From Meconema thalassinum (Eukaryota > Arthropoda > Insecta > Orthoptera > Tettigoniidae): a DNA stretch of 64,000 nt. The notes beneath the pieces are model-generated. The model saw nothing but the letters and a program-made list of their open reading frames with translations, did no database searches and had not been told where the DNA came from. Made by a program: the position numbers and the translations under genes. The stretch is from NCBI GenBank assembly GCA_946902985.2, contig OX336397.1:147677890-147741889 (forward strand). Reading direction: 5' to 3'. Shown here one piece after another: positions 9,644 through 17,600 of the stretch; position 1 is the stretch's first letter, and the number at the start of each line of letters is the position of its first letter.

Positions 9644-10840
9644 ATGTCGAGTGAATCACCTCCGCCGCCTATAAGTGGAAGGCGTGCGAGTATCTTCGAC
9701 CCTCCTGAGTTGAATCAAATGGAACAGACCCAGATCAAATGTGCACGTAGACCAGAAGATTCTATCAGCCCTGACCATCAACGGAAGCGAGTATGTGGCA
9801 ATGAATCCAGATCATCAGGATCCACGTCTACCACACCAGACACAGGTACACCTAGTGGCATTGAATTCTTGCCCACGACTGCTCAATCTCCAAATACAGA
9901 CTTTCCATCATTCCCACAACCAGCAGTACCTACATACATGCCAGGCAACCTTCGTAGTTTCGCTGAGATGGCAAAAAATCCAGCCTTGCACCCGCAAGTA
10001 CGGCAAAGAAGCCAGGTGACACCATGCCCCATTCCACCAGCCCAATTTTATATTGTCAAATTAACAAATCTGGATCTTGCTAAGGCAAACCCTCGCTCTT
10101 TATACACGATCATATCTTCCTTCACCCCCGACCTCCAATCATACCAACTTGAACTCCAGAAAACTAAAGAGGGCTATAATATCAAAACAGCGCAGCCATT
10201 CTACCACCATCTGGTACACACAATAGGACTAGCCCAATTTGGACCTCGCACGCAGGCCACAAATTTATCCAACCTTCAACCTTCCCGCCCCTATGCCCCC
10301 CCTTCCCGCCCCACCCCCCTACTATCAGTGGTGGTATACGGAGTCGACCAGCTGTACACGGATGATGAAGTGGCCCAGCAACTAACCCAACAAGGACATA
10401 CCATCTTCAGAGCCATCCGCATTAAAAACAACGCGGGACCCACGACGCTCGTCAGAATCCTAAGCCGGGACACTGCCACTCTGGATGCACTTCTGAGAGA
10501 CGGGGCATTAATTTATGCTAGGCGTCACCGCGTTGAGCCTTCCCGCGCTTCAGGCCCTCAAAGGATGAGGTGCGAGAAATGCCAACGCTATGATCATGCT
10601 CCAGGAGCACCTTGTGTGCAACCCCAGGTATGTGGCATATGCAGTTTGGACCACCCAACATCTTTGTGTAATAACCGTGCAAACCCAAAATGTGTAAACT
10701 GTACCCTTCCCCATCCAGCCTTCAGCTATAAGTGTAAAAACCGACCCCCCCCCAACTCCTGCCGAACCAGAAACCGTCATCCCAGTGATCTCCCAAGACC
10801 TCCCCACCCCTGCTCCTTCTTCTACCCTCCCCTCCCCTAG
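9644..10840 (+). CDS. ORF1 gag-like nucleic-acid-binding protein, truncated by a frameshift
   Basis: A 398-residue reading from the ATG at 9644. It would bind element RNA to form the ribonucleoprotein and act as a chaperone during target-primed reverse transcription. Residues 1-110 are rich in Ser, Pro and Thr and look disordered. A conserved region at about 137-200 (FYIVKLTNLD onward) may be RRM-like. Residues about 225-300 resemble the PRE_C2HC domain of arthropod Jockey-type gags. Three CCHC-type knuckles follow at about 310-324, 330-342 and 350-364. This start is chosen because the open frame upstream is satellite sequence plus 5' UTR and its only longer start is a TTG at 9407. After the third knuckle the frame crosses a C9 run and soon ends, while coding-like sequence continues in another frame. 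The C-terminus is therefore probably aberrant. Confidence 0.8.
   Translation: MSSESPPPPISGRRASIFDPPELNQMEQTQIKCARRPEDSISPDHQRKRVCGNESRSSGSTSTTPDTGTPSGIEFLPTTAQSPNTDFPSFPQPAVPTYMPGNLRSFAEMAKNPALHPQVRQRSQVTPCPIPPAQFYIVKLTNLDLAKANPRSLYTIISSFTPDLQSYQLELQKTKEGYNIKTAQPFYHHLVHTIGLAQFGPRTQATNLSNLQPSRPYAPPSRPTPLLSVVVYGVDQLYTDDEVAQQLTQQGHTIFRAIRIKNNAGPTTLVRILSRDTATLDALLRDGALIYARRHRVEPSRASGPQRMRCEKCQRYDHAPGAPCVQPQVCGICSLDHPTSLCNNRANPKCVNCTLPHPAFSYKCKNRPPPNSCRTRNRHPSDLPRPPHPCSFFYPPLP
10745..10753 (+). other. C9 homopolymer, likely frameshift site in ORF1
   Basis: Nine consecutive C residues directly after the third zinc knuckle. Upstream coding is in the frame of 9644, and downstream coding-like sequence is one base later, equivalent to one extra base here. 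A real slippage mutation, a sequencing error in a homopolymer and ribosomal frameshifting are all possible, in that order of my preference. Confidence 0.7.
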
Positions 10841-11030
10841 TACAGAAAATATTATTAGGTTCATGTCCATGGTATTGCAAAACTGTCTCCCATTCCACCG
10901 TCCCCTCATCACCCAACACATTCAAATGGCGGCCCGGTTGGTGTTCCATACCCACGTAGATATCGCTTATGCAGGGAATAGAATGCATTATGCATTCTTC
11001 CCCCTTGCCAGTGCTCCCCCTATAAGCTAA
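10755..11030 (+). pseudogene. ORF1 C-terminal segment in the shifted frame
   Basis: About 91 codons open from the C9 run to TAA at 11028-11030. The segment starts with a Pro/Thr-rich linker, like the sequence before it, and ends with a helical stretch (IIRFMSMVLQNC, then IQMAARLVFH) of the kind often found at the end of gag proteins of this group. It has no good ATG of its own at its start. Its stop lies 1 bp before the ORF2 ATG, the compact ORF1/ORF2 junction expected for an intact element. These points support it as the detached C-terminus of ORF1, which would have about 460 residues if continuous. Confidence 0.7.
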
Positions 11031-11031
11031 G

Positions 11032-13776
11032 ATGACTTTACAAATTTACTATGATAACATCCGTTCTCTGCGTGCCAACCGGGTCACCTTTGAGTTTGCC
11101 ATCAATCAGCACTCCCCGGAAATTTTTATTCTAAATGAAACTTTTCTCAACCCTATCCAACAGCTGCACTTGCCCCCGTTCACTATCTATCGTGCAGATA
11201 GGCCGTCTGGTGCGGCTCGGGGAGGTGTAGCAGTTGGAATACACCGTAACTTAACAGTCAAACAGCATTTCTATAATTGGCCACGCAACTTTTCAGAATA
11301 TCTCATTCTGGAAATTTTCGCGCCATCCAAAACTTTTACCATAGTCACTCTTTATTTATCACCTCGAACCCCTCCTCCTATAGATTTTTTACAACATATC
11401 GATCGTACCTTCACCAATTACATACTAGCCGCAGATATCAATATAAATTCATACAATGTAACAGATAATAACAATTTTCAAAACTTGCTACGTCAGACCC
11501 GAGGAGTGCTGGTTCCCTTCCCAGCGCACACTATTCCACACACAAATTCAACCCCGGACGTCATCCTCATGCCTCCCACCCTCTGTGCTAACCCTGAAGT
11601 CAAACTCCTACCTCATAACGGAAGCGACCATCTTCCTGCACTCATATCCATACCAAACATATTTCCCCGTTCAACAGACTCAAATCGTCCTCCTCCCACC
11701 CGTCAATATAAGAAAACCAACTGGAACGCCTACCGAAACACCATCACTTCACTCCTAGAAACAACCACACCACCAACCTCCCTTCCCAATCTCCAAACCC
11801 TTATAGTAGAAGCAGAATCTGCCCTCCTGACTGCCGATCGCCTTCATATCCCTCGCCATTCCCGCCATCCAACTAAACCGCCATTACCTCCAAAAGCCTT
11901 GAAACTCCTCCGTCTCTCCCATGACTATTACCGTACATATATCCGCACTCGTGACCCGGCTGACCTACACCAACATCGACTTCACCATCGCCATGCCAAA
12001 TCATATATAAAAGCTATAAAACGCAAATACTGGACTAATACCTGTACGCGACTCTCCGATACCCCCGATGCCTCCAAATTTTGGCCTACGTTCCGACGAC
12101 TGACGAAGACCCAACCTCCTTCCCCTACATATCCTATACGATCAGATAACATAGTGCCAACTTCATTTCAAGAAAAAGCCAACATGTTTGCTACCCATTT
12201 CCACTCTGTCTTTTCCCCCGTCCAAAATCCTAAATTCTGTAATCCAAATGATCTACTTATCCATCGATTAAACAACCCAATCCACACTCCCGACCTCCTC
12301 CCCTCATTCGATCACTTTCCCCAAATCCAATACGATCACCCTCTAAACCACCCTATCACTCCAAAGGAAATCAACCGTATCCTATACCGACGTAAAACAA
12401 CCGCACCAGGGACCGACACGCTTACATACAGACATGTTCAAGAAGCCCCCCTCGCTTTTCTCCATATTCTTTGTCTCATATACAATACCATGTTATATAC
12501 CGGCTTTTACCCAGCCCACTGGTGCAAAGCCTCTATCCAACTATTCTTAAAACCCAACAAACCCCCCTCCGACCTACACTCTTACCGTCCCATCAGCCTA
12601 CTCCCTGTACTCTCCAAAATATTTGAACTTATCCTTGCCCGTCGTATGTCCACCTATCTGGAAACCCTACACCTCATCCCAGAGTCCCAAGCCGGTTTTC
12701 GCAAACGACGATCAACCCAGGATCACCTATTTCACCTCACTTCCTCAATTAACGCTTACCTCAAACCTCGACGCACAGCCGCTCTCATATGCCTTGACAT
12801 TGAAAAAGCCTTCGATACAGTATATCTACCAGTTCTTATGTTCAAACTCCGTCACCTCTCCCTCCCCCCCTCTATTATTCGACTCATCTACAACTTTCTA
12901 CACTATCGCACCGCCTACATCCGTTTGCGCAATGCACATTCCTATGTTTTCCCTCTCAGAGCCGGCGTCCCACAGGGATCGCCCCTTTCACCCCTTCTCT
13001 ATCTCCTCTTCACACACGACATACCCCACCCTCCCACTCCCTTACGCCTCTACAAGTTCGCAGACGATTTAGCAATACTCGGCCTAGCACCTACAGCCCC
13101 CCGCCTTACCAGACTCCTACAAGCTTACCTAGATAGACTTCAAGACTGGTTTAACATTTCCCACATTACTGTTAACCCTCGTAAAACCCAACTCATCGTC
13201 TTCCGTCGAAAAGCCCGCATTTGCCGACCACGCAACAAAATCCAACTCACCCTTCACTCCCTTCCCCTTATTGAAACAAACATCATAACCTACCTAGGCA
13301 TCACCTTTCAAAATAATTTTAAATGGAATCACCACCTCCAAAACATCTACCGCCGTGCCTATCACCGGCTAGCAGCCACCCGGAAACTTAAAGGTCACAC
13401 CTGGGGCCTCAAAGCCCCCCAAATCCTACAGATCTACCAGACTTTCATCCGCCCCGTCCTTCTCTACGCTTCGATATCCTGGATCACCGCAGATCCCCCT
13501 CTTTATTTTAATCTTTGTAAACTAGACAGACATGCCCTTCGCCTAGCCCATCACCTCCCCTACGATACACCTTCAGCAGATTTCACAGCCCTGTATTCCT
13601 TTCTGCCTATCCTTGCAACTATTCATAAACTCCGCCTCAAATATTTAACCAAAGCTAGTATAGATAACTTACCTTTCTTCACAGAAGCCCTCACCATCTC
13701 ACCCCTTGCCCAAGCTATCCTCGACGACAACCGCACCCCAGCAAATTCGCACCTATTCCCACCGCCAATCACCTAA
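11032..13776 (+). CDS. ORF2 endonuclease/reverse transcriptase
   Basis: 914 residues, the usual length for Jockey-group pol. It would nick target DNA and copy element RNA from the exposed 3' end. The APE-type endonuclease covers about 1-210, with the expected residues N9, E36, Y108, D135/N137 (AADININ), D176 (TPDVIL) and S198-D199-H200. The reverse transcriptase covers about 445-730, with YRPISLLP near 518-525, QAGFRKRRST near 553-562, motif A LDIEKAFD with D589, motif B AGVPQGSPLSP at 644-654 and motif C FADD at 676-679. The thumb-like region (ITYLGITF, FIRPVLLYAS) follows. There is no RNase H domain. The ATG is one base after the stop of the shifted ORF1 frame, suggesting termination-reinitiation. 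No internal stop is present, so it may be functional. Confidence 0.93.
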   Translation: MTLQIYYDNIRSLRANRVTFEFAINQHSPEIFILNETFLNPIQQLHLPPFTIYRADRPSGAARGGVAVGIHRNLTVKQHFYNWPRNFSEYLILEIFAPSKTFTIVTLYLSPRTPPPIDFLQHIDRTFTNYILAADININSYNVTDNNNFQNLLRQTRGVLVPFPAHTIPHTNSTPDVILMPPTLCANPEVKLLPHNGSDHLPALISIPNIFPRSTDSNRPPPTRQYKKTNWNAYRNTITSLLETTTPPTSLPNLQTLIVEAESALLTADRLHIPRHSRHPTKPPLPPKALKLLRLSHDYYRTYIRTRDPADLHQHRLHHRHAKSYIKAIKRKYWTNTCTRLSDTPDASKFWPTFRRLTKTQPPSPTYPIRSDNIVPTSFQEKANMFATHFHSVFSPVQNPKFCNPNDLLIHRLNNPIHTPDLLPSFDHFPQIQYDHPLNHPITPKEINRILYRRKTTAPGTDTLTYRHVQEAPLAFLHILCLIYNTMLYTGFYPAHWCKASIQLFLKPNKPPSDLHSYRPISLLPVLSKIFELILARRMSTYLETLHLIPESQAGFRKRRSTQDHLFHLTSSINAYLKPRRTAALICLDIEKAFDTVYLPVLMFKLRHLSLPPSIIRLIYNFLHYRTAYIRLRNAHSYVFPLRAGVPQGSPLSPLLYLLFTHDIPHPPTPLRLYKFADDLAILGLAPTAPRLTRLLQAYLDRLQDWFNISHITVNPRKTQLIVFRRKARICRPRNKIQLTLHSLPLIETNIITYLGITFQNNFKWNHHLQNIYRRAYHRLAATRKLKGHTWGLKAPQILQIYQTFIRPVLLYASISWITADPPLYFNLCKLDRHALRLAHHLPYDTPSADFTALYSFLPILATIHKLRLKYLTKASIDNLPFFTEALTISPLAQAILDDNRTPANSHLFPPPIT

Positions 13777-14314
13777 CTTCCATGAATGTACCCTACTAAA
13801 CAAATACCCCGCCCCCAGCCCACTATCTATCAATATCAACCTCCCCTTTTTGTTAAAATATAAAAATACACACTTTGGGTTGGCGACTCTTCGGTCATTT
13901 GGAAGCTCAGTGAGCCATAGGCATACAGCCTGCTCAAACAAACGTCCTACAACTGTATTGCCACATCTCTGTACCATTTTCTTATATATATTTACATTTT
14001 CTTTTCTTTCTTTATGCCCACTGAAATGCTCCGTCTCCAGAAACCACCGTCAAGTCACACAACAACCAGTGAAGTGAATATGTGCCGCAATAATCTGTGA
14101 GAGCCAAGTGTCTAATGATACTATATGAAAATACGTGTGAAACAGAAACTGTGTAATAATGTAATAAGAAAGACACTACTCTGCAATGACAGAAAACATT
14201 ATACCAAAGAAAAGAACTAAAACCATCATTTAATGTTGAGTTAAAATTGTAAACTGTTTACCTTTGTATAACCATTGTCAAATTTTTCATTATGTATGTA
14301 CATTCTTTGTGACA

Positions 14315-14320
14315 AATAAA
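14315..14320 (+). terminator. Polyadenylation signal AATAAA (upstream)
   Basis: AATAAA in the 3' UTR, about 260 bp before the element end. Use here would lose the 3' hairpins, so it may serve truncated transcripts only. Confidence 0.35.
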
Positions 14321-14434
14321 TGGGGGACTAGCAGGATGCCGGCCCGAGAGGGGTGCGGTGTGATGGGGGGCCCTCCCTGGGGGGCCGCTTTGTTGGTTGG
14401 GGTGACTTCTGCGCCATCATTATACAATCCATAC

Positions 14435-14450
14435 GTACGTCACGACGTAC
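14435..14450 (+). other. 3' UTR hairpin with CACG loop
   Basis: GTACGT and ACGTAC form a 6-bp stem around CACG. It is a candidate structural element of the 3' UTR and could be chance in a short window. Confidence 0.4.
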
Positions 14451-14464
14451 ACCAACAATAAGAA

Positions 14465-14470
14465 AATAAA
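14465..14470 (+). terminator. Polyadenylation signal AATAAA (downstream)
   Basis: A second AATAAA, about 114 bp before the element end. It is too far upstream to define the observed terminus by standard cleavage, so its use is uncertain. Confidence 0.35.
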
Positions 14471-14529
14471 TTTCAATAATTAAATTCCTAAGGCCTAAGG
14501 GCTACTAGTCTAGCCGATGGCCCGCCTCC

Positions 14530-14548
14530 TCCCGCGCTTCGCGCGGGA
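14530..14548 (+). other. GC-rich 3'-terminal hairpin
   Basis: TCCCGCGC pairs perfectly with GCGCGGGA around a TTC loop, an 8-bp stem ending 35 bp before the element end. A stable 3' stem-loop close to the terminus is the kind of structure LINE reverse transcriptases recognise. That role is inferred. Confidence 0.6.
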
Positions 14549-14569
14549 GAAGGAATGAAATAACCAATT

Positions 14570-14584
14570 TTGAGTTGAGTTGAG
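14570..14584 (+). repeat. Terminal (TTGAG)3
   Basis: Three exact TTGAG copies end the element, and the last G overlaps the first base of the target-site duplication. A short simple-repeat tail in place of poly(A) occurs in several LINE lineages and reflects slippage at initiation of reverse transcription. Confidence 0.8.
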
Positions 14585-14593
14585 CAGTTCGTC
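14584..14593 (+). repeat. Target-site duplication, right copy
   Basis: GCAGTTCGTC, identical to 9500-9509. The satellite continues directly with ACTCCTGTGG. The identity of both copies argues for recent insertion. Confidence 0.9.
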
Positions 14594-14598
14594 ACTCC

Positions 14599-14670
14599 TG
14601 TGGGGGTCCGGGCGGGGACACCAAGAGCCCGCCGATGAGCCTAACTTGGTGTCCTAGGCGAAACCCCACA
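14599..14670 (+). ncRNA. Hammerhead ribozyme immediately downstream of the retrotransposon
   Basis: First ribozyme of the right arm. GUC is at 14606-14608, so cleavage of a read-through transcript would fall 25 nt after the last base of the element (14583). Stem I, the CCGATGA core, stem II, CGAAA and stem III are the same as in the majority unit. This position could give retrotransposon transcripts a defined 3' end, but that is an inference from geometry. Confidence 0.82.
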
Positions 14671-17600
14671 CAAGACACGGCACAAACCTAGAAGAATTGC
14701 TGAGTTTTAATTCACCGGCCGTGAAAGCCAATATACCATCTTTTTGGAAGCCTTCATAGGGAGGTTAAGGCTGCTTGAACTTTTAGTTCTCGTAGTCAAG
14801 TGGAGCAGTTGCACCTTATATAAAGGGAGGTGGCGCGCAGTTCGTCACTCCTGTGGGGGTCCGGGCGGGGACACCAAGAGCCCGCCGATGAGCCTAACTT
14901 GGTGTCCTAGGCGAAACCCCACACAAGACACGGCACAAACCTAGAAGAATTGCTGAGTTTTAATTCACCGGCCGTGAAAGCCAATATACCATCTTTTTGG
15001 TAGCCTTCATAGGGAGGTTAAGGCTGCTTGAACTTTTAGTTCTCGTAGTCAAGAGGTGCAGTTGCACCTTATATAAAGGGAGGTGGCGCGCAGTTCGTCA
15101 CTCCTGTGGCGGTCCGGGCGGGGACACCAAGAGCCCGCCGATGAGCCTAACTTGGTGTCCTAGGCGAAATCCCACACAAGACACGGCACAAACCTAGAAG
15201 AATTGCTGAGTTTTAATTCACCGGCCGTGAAAGCCAATATACCATCTTTTTGAAAGCCTTCATAGGGAGGTTAAGGCTGCTTGAACTTTTAGTTCTCGTA
15301 GTCAAGTGGTGCAGTTGCACCTTATATAAAGGGAGGTGGCGCGCAGTTCGTCACTCCTGTGGGGGTCCGGGCGGGGACACCAAGAGCCCGCCGATGAGCC
15401 TAACTTGGTGTCCTAGGCAAAACCCCACACAAGACACGGCACAAACCTAGAAGAATTGCTGAGTTTTAATTCACCGGCCGTGAAAGCCAATATACCATCT
15501 TTTTGGAAGCCTTCATAGGGAGGTTAAGGCTGCTTGAAATTTAGTTCTCGTAGTCAAGTGGTGCAGTTGCACCTTATATAAAGGGAGGTGGCGCGCAGTT
15601 CGTCACTCCTGTGGGGGTCCGGGCGGGGACACCAAGAGCCCGCCGATGAGCCTAACTTGGTGTCCTAGGCGAAACCCCACACAAGACACGGCACAAACCT
15701 AGAAGAATTGCTGAGTTTTAATTCACCGGCCGTGAAAGCCAATATACCATCTTTTAGGAAGCCTTCATAGGGAGGTTAAGGCTGCTTGAACTTTTAGTTC
15801 TCGTAGTCAAGTGGTGCAGTTGCACCTTATATAAAGGGAGGTGGCGCGCAGTTCGTCACTCCTGTGGGGGTCCGGGCGGGGACACCAAGAGCCCGCCGAT
15901 GAGCCTAACTTGGTGTCCTAGGCGAAACCCCACACAAGACACGGCACAAACCTAGAAGAATTGCTGAGTTTTAATTCACCGGCCGTGAAAGCCAATATAC
16001 CATCTTTTTGGAAGCCTTCATAGGGAGGTTAAGGCTGCTTGAACTTTTAGTTCTCGTAGTCAAGAGGTGCAGTTGCACCTTATATAAAGGGAAGTGGCGC
16101 GCAGTTCGTCACTCCTGTGGCGGTCCGGGCGGGGACACCAAGAGCCCGCCGATGAGCCTAACTTGGTGTCCTAGGCGAAACCCCACACAAGACACGGCAC
16201 AAACCTAGAAGAATTGCTGAGTTTTAATTCACCGGCCGTGAAAGCCAATATACCATCTTTTTGGAAGCCTTCATAGGGACGTTAAGGCTGCTTGAACTTT
16301 TAGTTCTCGTAGTCAAGTGGTGCAGTTGCACCTTATATAAAGGGAGGTGGCGCGCAGTTCGTCACTCCTGTGGGGGTCCGGGCGGGGACACCAAGAGCCC
16401 GCCGATGAGCCTAACTTGGTGTCCTAGGCGAAACCCCACACAAGACACGGCACAAACCTAGAAGAATTGCTGAGTTTTAATTCACCGGCCGTGAAAGCCA
16501 ATATACCATCTTTTTGGAAGCCTTCAAAGGGAGGTTAAGGCTGCTTGAAATTTTAGTTCTCGTAGTCAAGTGGTGCAGTTGCACCTTATATAAAGGGAGG
16601 TGGCGCGCAGTTCGTCACTCCTGTGGGGGTCCGGGCGGGGACACCAAGAGCCCGCCGATGAGCCTAACTTGGTGTCCTAGGCGGAACCCCACACAAGACA
16701 CGGCACAAACCTAGAAGAATTGCTGAGTTTTAATTCACCGGCCCTGAAAGCCAATATACCATCTTTTTGGAAGCCTTCATAGGGAGGTTAAGGCTGCTTG
16801 AACTTTTTGTTCTCGTAGTCAAGTGGTGCAGTTGCACCTTATATAAAGGGAGGTGGCGCGCAGTTCGTCACTCCTGTGGGGGTCCGGGCGGGGACACCAA
16901 GAGCCCACCGATGAGCCTAAATTGGTGTCCTAGGCGAAACCCCACACAAGACACGGCACAAACCTGGAAGAATTGCTGAGTTTTAATTCACCGGCCGTGA
17001 AAGCCAATATACCATCTTTTTGGAAGCCTTCATAGGGAGGTTAAGGCTGCTTGAACTTTTAGTTCTCGTAGTCAAGTGGTGCAGTTGCACCTTATATAAA
17101 GGGAGGTGGCGCGCAGTTCGTCACTCCTGTGGGGGTCCGGGCGGGGACACCAAGAGCCAGCCGATGAGCCTAACTTTGTGTCCTAGGCGAAACCCCACAC
17201 AAGACACGGCACAAACCTAGAAGAATTGCTGAGTTTTAATTCACCGGCCGTGAAAGCCAATATACCATCTTTTTGGAAGCCTTCATAGGGACGTTAAGGC
17301 TGCTTGAACTTTTAGTTCTCGTAGTCAAGTGGTGCAGTTGCACCTTATATAAAGGGAGGTGGCGCGCAGTTCGTCACTCCTGTGGGGGTCCGGGCGGGGA
17401 CACCAAGAGCCCGCCGATGAGCCTAACTTGGTGTCCTAGGCGAAACCCCACACAAGACACGGCACAAACCTAGAAGAATTGCTGAGTTTTAATTCACCGG
17501 CCGTGAAAGCCAATATACCATCTTTTTGGAAGCCTTCAAAGGGAGGTTAAGGCTGCTTGAACTTTTAGTTCTCGTAGTCAAGTGGTGCAGTTGCACCTTA

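Larger units (their letters stand above)
9510..14583 (+). mobile_element. Full-length Jockey-type non-LTR retrotransposon (LINE)
   Basis: A 5074-bp insertion in the same orientation as the satellite, flanked by a 10-bp target-site duplication. Order: 134-bp 5' UTR, ORF1 (gag-like RNA-binding protein), a 1-bp gap, ORF2 (APE endonuclease and reverse transcriptase), and an 807-bp 3' UTR ending in TTGAG repeats rather than a long poly(A). The two-ORF layout, three CCHC knuckles with an upstream PRE_C2HC-like region, and a 914-aa ORF2 without RNase H agree with the Jockey group, such as the Drosophila X-element and jockey. The identical target-site duplication and open ORF2 suggest recent insertion. 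The one clear lesion is a frameshift in ORF1. It is the only transposon in the window. Confidence 0.93.
13777..14583 (+). other. Retrotransposon 3' UTR
   Basis: 807 bp without a credible gene. The first ~500 bp are AT-rich and featureless apart from pyrimidine runs. From about 14321 the composition becomes GC-rich with G runs (GGGGGGCCC near 14375), then come two hairpins and the terminal TTGAG repeats. In this class of element the 3' UTR is normally what the reverse transcriptase recognises. Open frames overlapping it run across the ORF2 end and are treated as chance. Confidence 0.75.

Noticed and set aside
10291..10988. Minus-strand open frames over ORF1
   Set aside because: They are shadows of the plus-strand coding sequence with no recognisable domain.
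12623..13072. 149-codon frame inside ORF2
   Set aside because: It is a shadow frame under the conserved reverse transcriptase motifs, with proline- and serine-rich composition typical of a C-rich alternate frame.
13500..13776. RNase H domain in ORF2
   Set aside because: The protein ends about 200 residues after the last reverse transcriptase motif, with no DEDD pattern. Jockey-group elements normally lack it.
13706..14077. 123-codon plus-strand frame over the ORF2 end and 3' UTR
   Set aside because: It overlaps the ORF2 C-terminus in another frame, has low-complexity composition and resembles no known family.
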